Source: an uncultured Oscillospiraceae bacterium (GTDB lineage Bacteria > Bacillota > Clostridia > Oscillospirales > Oscillospiraceae). Taken from it: a stretch of DNA of 33,177 bases. Below, one piece after another: positions 7,221 to 14,852 of the stretch (position 1 is its first letter; each line of letters starts with the position of its first letter). The position numbers were made by a program, and so were the translations under genes. The DNA lies in assembly GCA_944383165.1 (NCBI GenBank), contig CALWON010000020.1, positions 1 to 33,177 on the forward strand, given 5' to 3'. The notes beneath the pieces are model-generated. The model was not told the DNA's origin, made no database searches, and saw only the letters and a list, made by a program, of their open reading frames with translations.

Positions 7221-8825
7221 TTATGCCTCCTTTGTAAAGGTAATCGTGAAACAGGTACCAGCCCCTGTTTCTGTCAGCAGGTCGATTGTGCCATTGTATT
7301 TGGTGACAAGCTGTTCCACAAGGCACAGCCCCAGACCACGGTTTTCCCCCTTAGAGGAAATGCCCTGTTGGAAGATGTGTGGTTGTAAGGTTTCTGGAAT
7401 TCCACTGCCTGTATCTTCACATACAATGACATTACAGTCAGAACGACAATAGATTCCTAAATGGATTTCTTTTATTTCGGTAGGGTGCAAGTCCAATTCT
7501 TCAATGGCATTTTCTAAAAGATTTCCAACGATGGTAACAAAGTCTGATTCGTTCAATAACAAATCCCCATCCATACAACAGCTATCTGGTGTAACGGTCA
7601 AACGAATGCCAAGTTCAGCGGCATGCATCATTTTACCAATGATGAGGGCACAGAGCGCAGAGACACGAATACAGTTGGCAGTTTCCCGGATTGCCTGGCT
7701 GGAGATCAGGCTGGTGTTCATAATAAATGTAATGGCTTTTTGCGTCTCACCTGTCTGTAAGTAACCCAAAATGATGTGGAGCTTATTCATAAACTCATGG
7801 TTGAAAAAACGCAGGGTATCCAACATATTTTTGGTGCCGGAAAGTTCGTCTGAGAGTTTGCGCATCTCCGTTTTGTCGTGAAAGATGGTCAAAACACCAC
7901 TGCATGTCCCAGAGGGGTGGGTATAAATGGGAATTTCTGTGGTAAGAACAGAGTGGTCATGGATGACACAGGAGTGGTTGTGGATGGCTTTGCCACTGGC
8001 TGCCACCTGTATACAGGTACTGTCAGGAAAAGTATCTTTCAGAGAAGATTCCTGAAGCTGCTGGGCTTGCTGCCCCAACAGATGGCAAGCGGCAGAGTTG
8101 GCAAAGAGAATCTCTCCCTGCGAATTGGTGGCAACAATACCATCTTCCATTGCATTGAGTACAGTTCCCTGTCTGCGGTATAAATCCAATAGTTCCAAGG
8201 GATGATACCCCTGTAAAGAGCGGCGCAGCAAAGCCACAATACCACGGGATAACATCAGTGCAACAAGGAAGGAAACACACAGAAGCAGAAAAAAATAGAG
8301 CAATAATCCACGGATGTGAGCAAAAATACCAGATGTAAATGTGGAAGTCATCACATATCCAATCACTTGCCCACCTGAATCTGTAACTGCGTGAAAGGCA
8401 CGGCGTTGCATCCCCTGTGTTCCATAACCTGTGGTGATATAGGGTTCACTGCCCTGTAAAATGGCGGTTTCCTCTCCATCTACCAGAGAATCTCCGCTTG
8501 CATGGCGGCTGGTATGATAAAATCGCAAATTGTCCCGATTACAAATGAGAATGACGTTTAAATCTGTAAATTCTTCACTGAGCGCGTCCATTTGTGCAGA
8601 GACCTCCGGATCTGGATACCCCACCTTTAGCATCGTCTGTACAGAAGATAATCTGGAGATATAGGCAGCACTGCTTTTGATGAGATCATCCACGGTGCGG
8701 AATTGGCGGGAGATGTCAAAATATAAAGCAGTCCCAGTGGTCAATAGCAACAGGATGGTAGAGAATAGCACAAAACTGAAAAACAATTTGGATTCCAAAG
8801 ACAGACGGTGCAAAAACGGAAACAC
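7221..8825 (-). CDS. Sensor histidine kinase, DcuS/CitA type
   Basis: 534 residues from a GTG start, with AAAGGGG about 10 bases upstream. TM1 is about 14-36, an extracytoplasmic sensor (single Cache/PDC) about 37-168, TM2 about 173-193, a cytoplasmic PAS about 215-320, then a dimerisation helix with H343 in FFNHEFMNKLHIILGYLQ, the hallmark of DcuS/CitA/DctS kinases. The ATPase has the N box NLLENAIEEL at 435-444, DTGSGIP at 471-477 and GENRGLGL at 493-500. Relatives sense C4-dicarboxylates, citrate or malate outside the cell. The ligand here is unknown; glutamate or a related acid is suggested by gltS and the TAXI protein. It has its own promoter about 25-60 bases upstream. Confidence 0.93.
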   Translation of the reverse strand: MFPFLHRLSLESKLFFSFVLFSTILLLLTTGTALYFDISRQFRTVDDLIKSSAAYISRLSSVQTMLKVGYPDPEVSAQMDALSEEFTDLNVILICNRDNLRFYHTSRHASGDSLVDGEETAILQGSEPYITTGYGTQGMQRRAFHAVTDSGGQVIGYVMTSTFTSGIFAHIRGLLLYFFLLLCVSFLVALMLSRGIVALLRRSLQGYHPLELLDLYRRQGTVLNAMEDGIVATNSQGEILFANSAACHLLGQQAQQLQESSLKDTFPDSTCIQVAASGKAIHNHSCVIHDHSVLTTEIPIYTHPSGTCSGVLTIFHDKTEMRKLSDELSGTKNMLDTLRFFNHEFMNKLHIILGYLQTGETQKAITFIMNTSLISSQAIRETANCIRVSALCALIIGKMMHAAELGIRLTVTPDSCCMDGDLLLNESDFVTIVGNLLENAIEELDLHPTEIKEIHLGIYCRSDCNVIVCEDTGSGIPETLQPHIFQQGISSKGENRGLGLCLVEQLVTKYNGTIDLLTETGAGTCFTITFTKEA

Positions 8826-8857
8826 ACAATCACATCCCCTTTGAAAAGTTCTTCTGC

Positions 8858-8886
8858 ATTATACCCAATGACCCATAAAAAGGCAA
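8858..8886 (-). promoter_or_regulatory. Promoter of the kinase/regulator pair
   Basis: On the minus strand TTGCCT (8881-8886), a 17-base spacer and a perfect TATAAT (8858-8863). The start site would be about 25 bases before the GTG codon. Confidence 0.7.
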
Positions 8887-8978
8887 GAAAAAGGGATTTG
8901 ATGGCGTTTGTATTTTGAAAAATAAAAATAAGTCAAAATTGGAATCCAAACATTCTCATTTATGATTTTTCTGATGCT

Positions 8979-8987
8979 TGATATACT
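8979..8987 (+). promoter_or_regulatory. Extended -10 promoter of the small lipoprotein gene
   Basis: TTGATATACT gives a TGnTATACT extended -10 (TATACT at 8982-8987). No good -35 is present, as is common for extended -10 promoters. The start codon is about 45 bases further on. Confidence 0.45.
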
Positions 8988-9032
8988 AGGAGAGGATGGA
9001 ATTTTCAAAAAAACAGGTAGGGAGGAATCAAT

Positions 9033-9338
9033 GTGAATCAGAGATGGATTGCAGGTGTGGGAGCTTGTGTGGTAGCGTTGACTTTGACAGCCTGTACCAG
9101 TGGAGAGCCAGACACAAAAGCAATGGATGAAAAAGTGACAGAAGAAAAGATGACCCAGAAAGTAAAGATGCCTGAGAGGTTCCAGATGGATGGAAAATAT
9201 ATTGCCGATGGAAATGGGCGGGTGATGGACTCCAACACCAAACTGACACAGTGGGAGCAGATGACCCGCACCATGCAGGAGAGCTGGCAGGATTGGATGG
9301 ATGAGGCAGAACGGGCAATGGAGCAGCAAAGAAGCTGA
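9033..9338 (+). CDS. Small lipoprotein of unknown function
   Basis: 101 residues from a GTG start preceded by GGGAGGA. The signal sequence runs to the lipobox LTAC (C21). The mature part is short, polar and charged, with many Glu, Lys, Met and Gln (MDEKVTEEKMTQKVKMPERF and a C-terminal helix TQWEQMTRTMQESWQDWMDEAERAMEQQ). The C-terminal 35 residues look like an amphipathic helix. I recognise no family. Its stop codon touches the -35 box of the riboswitch promoter, so it is a separate transcript from the thiamine genes. It lies between a kinase and a thiamine transporter without an obvious link to either. Confidence 0.7.
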   Translation: MNQRWIAGVGACVVALTLTACTSGEPDTKAMDEKVTEEKMTQKVKMPERFQMDGKYIADGNGRVMDSNTKLTQWEQMTRTMQESWQDWMDEAERAMEQQRS

Positions 9339-9367
9339 TTGACAAATGGCGAACTTTGGTGTAGAAT
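9339..9367 (+). promoter_or_regulatory. Promoter of the thiamine transport operon
   Basis: TTGACA (9339-9344), a 17-base spacer and TAGAAT (9362-9367). Transcription would begin at the 5' edge of the TPP aptamer. Confidence 0.8.
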
Positions 9368-9377
9368 ACAGAACCGA

Positions 9378-9463
9378 CAATGGGGAGCCTGAGAGACAGG
9401 CTGAGAAACGGATGTGGTTCCGTGACCCTTATACCTGATCTGGATCATGCCAGCGTAGGAAAA
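9378..9463 (+). ncRNA. TPP (thiamine pyrophosphate) riboswitch aptamer
   Basis: This is a classic THI-box: GGGGAGCC then CTGAGA (9401-9406), then ACCCTT, and the near-invariant block ACCTGATCTGGATCATGCC-AGCGTAGG (9433-9459). It binds TPP and, with the terminator that follows, switches off the thiamine-uptake genes when TPP is plentiful. Established class; assignment is from the conserved core. Confidence 0.96.
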
Positions 9464-9485
9464 TAGCCGTCCACTGACAGAGAGG

Positions 9486-9537
9486 AATTGTGCACACTTA
9501 GCGAAGGTATGATTTGGCTAAGGTGCACAATTTTTTT
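9486..9537 (+). terminator. TPP riboswitch expression platform terminator
   Basis: A long stem (AATTGTGCAC 9486-9495 with GTGCACAATT 9523-9532, extended by CTTAGC/GCTAAG) is followed by seven T. It ends 18 bases before the first gene of the operon, so it can attenuate the whole unit when TPP is bound. Confidence 0.93.
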
Positions 9538-9554
9538 GTAAAGGATGATGGAAT

Positions 9555-9857
9555 ATGGTAGCAAGTGTGGCAATTCAGGTCCTCCCAAAGGCAGAAAATG
9601 ATGAAGAACTAGTGCGAATTGTAGATGAGGTGATTGACTACATCAAAAGCACAGGGCTCCACTATTATGTAGGACCCTTTGAGACAACCATTGAGGGGGA
9701 CAGCTACGATGAGCTGATGGACATTGTAAAGCAATGCCAGCATATTGCCATTCAGGCAGGGGCACCAAAGGTTTCTGCCTATATCAAAGTGGTGTATGAG
9801 CCAGAGGGGGAAATCTTAACCATTGACCAGAAAGTTACAAAACATCACACAGTCTAA
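9555..9857 (+). CDS. MTH1187/YkoF-family thiamine-binding protein
   Basis: 100 residues with the thiamine-binding protein family pattern: VASVAIQVLPKAENDEELVRIVDEVIDYIKSTGLHYYVGPFETTIEGDSYDELMDIVKQCQ. Members are small ferredoxin-like-fold cytoplasmic proteins that bind thiamine or its pyrimidine (YkoF, MTH1187). It is the first gene after the TPP riboswitch terminator, and the context of thiamine-type ABC genes agrees with the call. Start: ATG preceded by AAAGGATGATG. Its 3' end overlaps the permease start by about 35 bases. No membrane segments are seen. It could supply thiamine or hydroxymethylpyrimidine to biosynthesis inside the cell, or modulate the importer; which is not visible. Confidence 0.88.
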   Translation: MVASVAIQVLPKAENDEELVRIVDEVIDYIKSTGLHYYVGPFETTIEGDSYDELMDIVKQCQHIAIQAGAPKVSAYIKVVYEPEGEILTIDQKVTKHHTV

Positions 9858-10626
9858 AGGACCAGCAGCACTGACCATTCTCCTGTTATTGGTGGGGTGG
9901 CAGTTGGTGGCAATGAGTGGTCTTGTACCAGGTTATTTGTTGCCTTCTCCAGTGCAGGTGCTCCATGCCTTCTGTCAGGATTGGAATACATTGTGGTCCC
10001 ATTTACTTGTGACATTGCAGGAGGCACTGCTTGGACTGGTGGTAGGGGTCAGTGTGGGGTTTGTGTTTGCTATGGTCATGGATGCTTGGGAGGGGTTATA
10101 TCGGGCATGTTATCCCCTTTTGATTATTTCACAGACCATTCCAACGGTAGCCATTGCGCCACTGTTGGTGCTTTGGTTTGGCTATGACATGACACCAAAG
10201 GTGATTTTGGTGGTATTGGTTACTTTTTTCCCAGTGACCGTGGGACTTTTGGAGGGATTTCGGGCAACGGACAGAGATGCAGTGGCTCTGTTTCGTTCTA
10301 TGGGAGCGAAGCGGTGGCAAATCTTTTGTTATCTCAAAGTACCTTCTGCCTTGCCTCAGTTTTTTTCCGGTCTGCGGATTGCAGCCGCCTATTCTGTGGT
10401 AGGAGCTGTCATCAGTGAGTGGCTTGGAGGATTTTCCGGTCTCGGTGTGTATATGACACGGGTGAAGAGTGCCTTTGCCTTTGAAAAAATGTTTGCAGTG
10501 ATTTTCTTGATTTCTGCCCTGTCCCTGCTTCTGATGGCACTGGTGGGACTGTGGGAGAAAAAAATGATGCCCTACCGATACATACAGAAAGATGAGAAAA
10601 AGGAGATTGAAAAACATGAATCGTAG
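9823..10626 (+). CDS. thiX: ABC transporter permease for thiamine precursor (ThiX-like)
   Basis: 267 residues from a TTG start (9823). No ATG lies in the right place, and a purine-rich stretch AGGGGGAAA precedes it at a rather long spacing, so the start is the least certain part. About six membrane segments are seen. The EAA-like loop of binding-protein-dependent permeases is at about residues 165-185 (DRDAVALFRSMGAKRWQIFCYLKVPSALPQF). It belongs to the SsuC/TauC/ThiX class. With the NMT1/THI5-type binding protein and ATPase that follow, under a TPP riboswitch, it most likely imports hydroxymethylpyrimidine or a related thiamine precursor. It overlaps the genes on both sides, so it is tightly coupled. 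Confidence 0.82.
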   Translation: MTRKLQNITQSKGPAALTILLLLVGWQLVAMSGLVPGYLLPSPVQVLHAFCQDWNTLWSHLLVTLQEALLGLVVGVSVGFVFAMVMDAWEGLYRACYPLLIISQTIPTVAIAPLLVLWFGYDMTPKVILVVLVTFFPVTVGLLEGFRATDRDAVALFRSMGAKRWQIFCYLKVPSALPQFFSGLRIAAAYSVVGAVISEWLGGFSGLGVYMTRVKSAFAFEKMFAVIFLISALSLLLMALVGLWEKKMMPYRYIQKDEKKEIEKHES

Positions 10627-11671
10627 AACCATTGCGCTGTTATTAGGACTGTCTATGACAGCAGGGCTTACAGGTTGCAGCAGTCAAACAACATCTGGCA
10701 GCAGTCAGAGTACAAATGGAAGCAGTCAGAGCACTGGCAGTGCTCAGGTACAGGAGTTAGAACCCATTACATTTGTACTGGATTGGACACCAAACACCAA
10801 CCATACCGGGGTCTATGTGGCAATGGATCAGGGATACTTTGAAGAAGCTGGTTTTGATGTGCAAGTGGTACAGCCACCAGAGGATGGTGCAGAGGTACTG
10901 GTGGCATCAGGAAATGCACAGTTCGGCGTGTCCTTCCAGGATTATATTGCACCTGCTCTGGTGGGGGAGAACCCACTGCCCATTACTGCGGTGGCAGCCA
11001 TTATTCAACACAATACATCTGGTATTATTTCTCGCAAAGGTGAGGGAATGGATACCCCCAAGGGGTTAGAGGGACATAAGTATGCCACATGGGATTTAGA
11101 TGTGGAGAAAGCAACCATCCGTCAGGTTATGGAAAAAGATGGTGGTGATTTCTCAAAGGTGGAACTGATTCCCTCCACTGTTACAGATGAAGTATCTGCC
11201 CTTGAAAGCAAAGCAGTGGATGCCATCTGGATTTACTATGGCTGGGCAGGTGTGGCATGTGAGCTGGCAGGGCTGGAGACAGATTATTTTGCATTTGCCG
11301 ATATTGACCCAGTGTTTGATTTCTACACCCCTGTGATTATTTCCAATGAGACCTATTTAGAGGAGAACCCAGAGCGTGCAAAGGCATTTCTGGAGGCACT
11401 GTCCAAAGGGTATGAGTATGCAGTTGAAAATCCCACAGAGGCTGCGGATATTTTAATGGAAGCTGTACCAGAGTTGAAAGACAGTTCCGATTTGGTGTAT
11501 GCAAGTCAGGAATATCTGGCAAACGAATACATTGCCGATGCCAGTCGCTGGGGTGAATTTGATGCAGAGCGTTGGAGTGCCTTCTACTCATGGCTCAATG
11601 ACAACCAACTGCTTGCAGGGACTGTGGACCCCAATGCAGGCTACACCAATGACTATTTACCGGCGGTGTAA
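10616..11671 (+). CDS. thiY: ABC transporter substrate-binding lipoprotein, NMT1/THI5 type (ThiY-like)
   Basis: 351 residues from the ATG at 10616, which has AAGGAGA 9 bases upstream; an in-frame ATG 24 bases earlier has none. The signal peptide ends LTGC (lipidated C21). A low-complexity linker of about 25 Ser/Gly/Gln/Thr residues follows. The fold then begins with ITFVLDWTPNTNHTGVYVAMDQGYF, the NMT1/THI5-like motif that holds formylaminopyrimidine or HMP in ThiY. It should capture the pyrimidine precursor outside and deliver it to the permease. The gene starts inside the end of the permease gene and stops 4 bases before the ATPase gene. Confidence 0.9.
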   Translation: MNRRTIALLLGLSMTAGLTGCSSQTTSGSSQSTNGSSQSTGSAQVQELEPITFVLDWTPNTNHTGVYVAMDQGYFEEAGFDVQVVQPPEDGAEVLVASGNAQFGVSFQDYIAPALVGENPLPITAVAAIIQHNTSGIISRKGEGMDTPKGLEGHKYATWDLDVEKATIRQVMEKDGGDFSKVELIPSTVTDEVSALESKAVDAIWIYYGWAGVACELAGLETDYFAFADIDPVFDFYTPVIISNETYLEENPERAKAFLEALSKGYEYAVENPTEAADILMEAVPELKDSSDLVYASQEYLANEYIADASRWGEFDAERWSAFYSWLNDNQLLAGTVDPNAGYTNDYLPAV

Positions 11672-11674
11672 TGT

Positions 11675-12421
11675 ATGGAGAGACTGGAGATTTCCAAAGT
11701 CAGTGTCTCTTTTGGAACCCGACAGATTTTACAGGATGTATCATTGACATTGAAGGAGGGAGAGCTTGTCTCCCTCCTTGGTATCAGTGGCAGTGGAAAG
11801 ACCACCTTATTTAATGTGATTGCAGGGCTGCTGAAACCAGATACAGGAAGTGTATATTTGGATGGAGAAGATATCACTGCCATTCCAGGACAGGTCAGTT
11901 ATATGCTGCAAAAGGACTTGCTGTTGCCATTCCATACTGTAGAGGACAATGTGGCGTTGCCTCTGATTTTAAAAGGGGTGCCAAAGAAGAAAGCAAGAGC
12001 GGAAGCGGTTTCCCATTTTCGGGAGTTTGGACTGGAAGGGACAGAAAAGCTGTGGGCAAATCAGTTGTCTGGTGGTATGCGCCAGCGGGCAGCCCTTTTG
12101 CGAACATACCTGTTTTCCAGTCGTGTTGCCCTGTTAGATGAGCCATTTTCTGCATTGGATGCCTTAACCAAACGCAGTGTACACCAGTGGTATTTACAGG
12201 TTATGGAGCAGATTAAGCTATCCACTTTGTTTATTACCCATGATATGGATGAAGCCATATTACTATCAGATCGTATTTATGTACTGACTGGGCAGCCTGG
12301 TCAAATTTTACATGAGCTTGTGATTGACCAACCACACCCACGCACAGAAGCGTTTGCAGTGACAGAGCAATTTCTCAACTATAAAAAACAGATATTAGTG
12401 TACTTGAAAGAGGGGCAGTGA
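11675..12421 (+). CDS. thiZ: ABC transporter ATP-binding protein (ThiZ-like)
   Basis: 248 residues. Walker A is GISGSGKTT at 36-44, the signature is LSGGMRQR near 133, Walker B is VALLDEPF near 155, and the H loop is FITHD near 187. It belongs to the NitT/TauT/ThiZ group and energises the ThiX/ThiY importer. The ATG lies just past the stop of the binding-protein gene. The stop codon is inside the stem of the operon terminator. The substrate class comes from the neighbours rather than this protein. Confidence 0.9.
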   Translation: MERLEISKVSVSFGTRQILQDVSLTLKEGELVSLLGISGSGKTTLFNVIAGLLKPDTGSVYLDGEDITAIPGQVSYMLQKDLLLPFHTVEDNVALPLILKGVPKKKARAEAVSHFREFGLEGTEKLWANQLSGGMRQRAALLRTYLFSSRVALLDEPFSALDALTKRSVHQWYLQVMEQIKLSTLFITHDMDEAILLSDRIYVLTGQPGQILHELVIDQPHPRTEAFAVTEQFLNYKKQILVYLKEGQ

Positions 12422-12442
12422 AAAAACACTGCCCCTCTTTTT
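12409..12442 (+). terminator. Terminator of the thiamine transport operon
   Basis: A 12-bp perfect stem (12409-12420 with 12427-12438) with a six-A loop, followed by TTTTT. The stop codon of the ATPase gene lies in it. Confidence 0.95.
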
Positions 12443-12449
12443 CGATAGA

Positions 12450-12482
12450 AAATCCCTGTGATGGAATCCACCACAGGGATTT
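12450..12482 (-). terminator. Terminator of the alanine/glycine symporter gene
   Basis: An 11-bp stem (12450-12460 with 12472-12482). On the minus strand the 3' side continues into TTTTC. It lies 10 bases past the symporter stop and is back to back with the thiamine operon terminator. Confidence 0.8.
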
Positions 12483-12491
12483 TGCTTGAAC

Positions 12492-13997
12492 TTATTTTCT
12501 TGTGGAAGACTTTTCAGCGTCAATGTGCTTCTGGTTAATGCTTCTCCAGAGAGCAACGTCAACACCCTTCCAGCCCAGCTTGTCAGGATTGTAGTAGGGG
12601 TCCTTACCAGCCTTCATTTGAGCACAGTAATCATTGTAGAGAGCAACACACTTGGGGAACAGAGCAATCACAACGATCATGTTGACGAAGGTAATGCTGC
12701 CAAGAGCCAGGTCGGACAAGTCCCAAGCTATGGATGCCTCAACGATACCAAAGAAGAAAATGAGAACAGGCATACCAAACTGAAGGATACGGGTGATAAC
12801 CTTACGGATGCCAGCTTGATCAGGTCTCTGGAACAGATAGGTAGAAGCGGTTTCTGCTTCATAGTAGTAGCTGATGAGGCAGGTGAAGGAGAACAGGAAC
12901 AGCATAATGGCAATGAACAACTCAGCGAATCCACCCATGATGGTACGAGCAGCATACTGCACAAACAGAACACCACCACCCTGACCAGCAGCAGCCATAG
13001 CAGCCAGTTCAGGAGCACCGGAACCAACATAACCAAAACCAGTGTTGAAGCAGTCAGTCATGAGGATCAACAGACCAGAACAGGTGCAGATAATTACAGT
13101 GTCCAGCCATACGCCAGCGGCATTTGCAAGACCAACTTTGACAGGGTGGCTGGTTTCAGCAGCGGCAGCAGTAGGAGTGGACTCACCCATACCAGAAGCA
13201 GAGGAGAAGGTACCTCTCTTAAAGCCCTGCTGAATGGCAATACCAATACCACCACCGATCATGGCTTCCTGACCAAAGGCATTCTTAATGACCATAGAAA
13301 TCATAGCGGGAATCTCAGCGGCATTTAGAATGACGACAGCGATAGTAACCAGAATGTAAACAGCACACATAAAGGGGACAATGGCAGAAGCAACAGCAGA
13401 GATACGCTTGATGCCACCCAGAACAGTGACAAGCATCACAACTGCAACAACTGCAGCAATGGCAATCATAGGAATACCAGTGGCAGCGTTGAAAGCCTCA
13501 CAGATGGTGTAGGTAGCAGCAGCTGGCATAAATGCACCAATACCAATCAGAGAGATGGCAGCCAAAAAACCACCATAGGCTTTCCAGCCCAAACCACGCT
13601 CTGCACAGTAGTAACCACCACCACGGTACTCACCATCTACACGGATTTTGTAGAGAGAACCCAGTGTAGTCTCAGCAAAACATACGGCAGAGTTGGTCAT
13701 ACCGGCACAGATCATCCAAAAGAGAGCACCAGGACCACCGGAATAGATGGCAACCGCAACACCTGCTACGTTACCAGTACCAACACGCATGGCCATTGTG
13801 GTACAGAAGGATGCAAAGGAGGATACACCGGACTCAGAGTCACTGGAATCGAGGATACGTTTCCACATATCTACGAAACGCACGAACTGGAACCCTCTGA
13901 GAGCCAAGGTGAAACATACACCAGAGCCAATGATGACCACCAGCATGGGTAGACCCCATAAGAAACCGTTGGCAGTACCAATCAAGTTCGCTAACAT
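12492..13997 (-). CDS. Alanine or glycine:cation symporter (AGCS/DAACS-type amino-acid carrier)
   Basis: 501 residues from the ATG at 13997, chosen for GAGGGG 9 bases upstream; the frame stays open for a further 70 codons without a ribosome site and with no conserved content. It has the AGCS family features: an N-terminal NGFLWGLPMLVVIIGSGVCFTL, then a region GTGNVAGVAVAIYSGGPGALFWM, and GTFSSASGMGESTPTAAAAETSHPVKVG, with about ten or more membrane segments. Such carriers import alanine or glycine with Na+ or H+. The gene is on its own between two terminators and has a consensus promoter about 340 bases upstream with a folded leader, so it is likely controlled at the RNA level. Confidence 0.9.
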   Translation of the reverse strand: MLANLIGTANGFLWGLPMLVVIIGSGVCFTLALRGFQFVRFVDMWKRILDSSDSESGVSSFASFCTTMAMRVGTGNVAGVAVAIYSGGPGALFWMICAGMTNSAVCFAETTLGSLYKIRVDGEYRGGGYYCAERGLGWKAYGGFLAAISLIGIGAFMPAAATYTICEAFNAATGIPMIAIAAVVAVVMLVTVLGGIKRISAVASAIVPFMCAVYILVTIAVVILNAAEIPAMISMVIKNAFGQEAMIGGGIGIAIQQGFKRGTFSSASGMGESTPTAAAAETSHPVKVGLANAAGVWLDTVIICTCSGLLILMTDCFNTGFGYVGSGAPELAAMAAAGQGGGVLFVQYAARTIMGGFAELFIAIMLFLFSFTCLISYYYEAETASTYLFQRPDQAGIRKVITRILQFGMPVLIFFFGIVEASIAWDLSDLALGSITFVNMIVVIALFPKCVALYNDYCAQMKAGKDPYYNPDKLGWKGVDVALWRSINQKHIDAEKSSTRK

Positions 13998-14059
13998 AAA
14001 GTATTTCCCCTCTCTTGTCATATATTCCGTTCGCAAGTCAAGCGGTGTAGGATTGCAAG

Positions 14060-14205
14060 AAAAATTGCATTCCAGTCTGCATAAAAAAACATTTTTCACG
14101 GAGGAGTGCATCTGAAAATATGGCACACACTCCCTGTTGTAACTTCCTTCCCCCCTGTTTGGATTTGCCAGGCATTCCCTCCTTTTGCAGACAGAATGCA
14201 CAATC
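14060..14205 (-). ncRNA. Structured leader RNA of the symporter gene, class unknown
   Basis: In the roughly 340-base leader, TGCATTCTGTCTGC (minus strand, 14187-14200) can pair with GCAGACTGGAATGCA (14066-14080), giving a long-range stem. It encloses a smaller stem at 14103-14108/14128-14133 (GGAGTG/CACTCC). A run of seven T lies on the minus strand just before the closing arm. I do not find the conserved core of a glycine riboswitch. It may be a cis-regulatory RNA, as yet unidentified. Confidence 0.4.
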
Positions 14206-14343
14206 AACTTTTGGTTGAAATTGCAATTGCCAGCAAATTAGTGAAAAATATTTTTTCTCGCACCGCTTTGACTGTCGAATTAGAATTCCTTACCTGATTC
14301 GCCTATATGCGTGAAAATTAGACTGAAGTATGAATTCATATGC

Positions 14344-14372
14344 ATTTTAACAATTCGTTTACAATTTGTCAA
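14344..14372 (-). promoter_or_regulatory. Promoter of the symporter gene
   Basis: On the minus strand a perfect TTGACA (14367-14372), a 17-base spacer and TAAAAT (14344-14349). It lies about 350 bases before the start codon. The rest of 14206-14343 is AT-rich leader in which I see nothing more. Confidence 0.8.
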
Positions 14373-14409
14373 GGCATAATCTTGCAAAAAAATTTAATAC
14401 ACTAAATGA

Positions 14410-14847
14410 CTAGAGAACTACAATGGAAGAATTGGTTTGAATTTCACCAGAATCAAGAATTTTTAGATAGATTACGCCAGACTTTAACGAACAAAAAATT
14501 TCTTTTGAAGCTAGAATGCAGTCTGGAAAACACTCTTTTTCCTCTGGTGAGACTTCAAAAGAGACACCATGACAGGACAGAATATCTCCTGCTTGGAGAC
14601 TGGAAAAATCCAACCCATCTATTACTATGTTCGCCTTGAACTTTTTAAAACACAGACCTGTGTTGGGATGAGTATGAACCCAGTTCCATGCTTTAGAATC
14701 CACAGCAGTGACCTGTTTTGGACCACCCTTAGCAAAGCGGTCCCCCTGAATTCCAATATTTTTTATACAAATTGCACAACTTGATTCTATACCAGGTTGC
14801 CCTTTTTCGGGAAATAAAAAAATCTGTTTGATGATTCCTGATGCCAT
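14410..14847 (-). CDS. MOSC-domain protein
   Basis: 145 residues, one MOSC domain only. Visible motifs are IGIQGDRFAKGGPKQVTAVD (about 31-50), CFKKFKANIVIDGL, and two cysteines C106 and C110 in KECFPDC, matching the position of the sulfur-carrying cysteine in MOSC proteins. MOSC domains transfer sulfur or handle the pyranopterin cofactor for Mo/W enzymes. It starts 6 bases after the stop of the MoeA-PBP gene, whose end carries the GAGGTG ribosome site. It is the last gene of the tungstate/MoeA operon. A second MOSC domain lies in the fusion protein at 29501. Confidence 0.85.
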   Translation of the reverse strand: MASGIIKQIFLFPEKGQPGIESSCAICIKNIGIQGDRFAKGGPKQVTAVDSKAWNWVHTHPNTGLCFKKFKANIVIDGLDFSSLQAGDILSCHGVSFEVSPEEKECFPDCILASKEIFCSLKSGVIYLKILDSGEIQTNSSIVVL

Positions 14848-14852
14848 CGTTT

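Noticed and set aside
12486..13328. A 280-codon plus-strand frame across the symporter gene
   Set aside because: It is antisense, rich in Ser/Thr/Asn/Gly and His, without family features; a shadow of the symporter codons.
13998..14207. Extension of the symporter by 70 residues to position 14207
   Set aside because: There is no ribosome site there, the residues are rich in Cys/Arg/Asn and unlike a membrane-protein start, and the region pairs as leader RNA.
13998..14372. Glycine riboswitch or T-box upstream of the symporter
   Set aside because: I looked for the conserved glycine aptamer cores and the T-box sequence and did not find them. Only an unassigned folded leader is reported.
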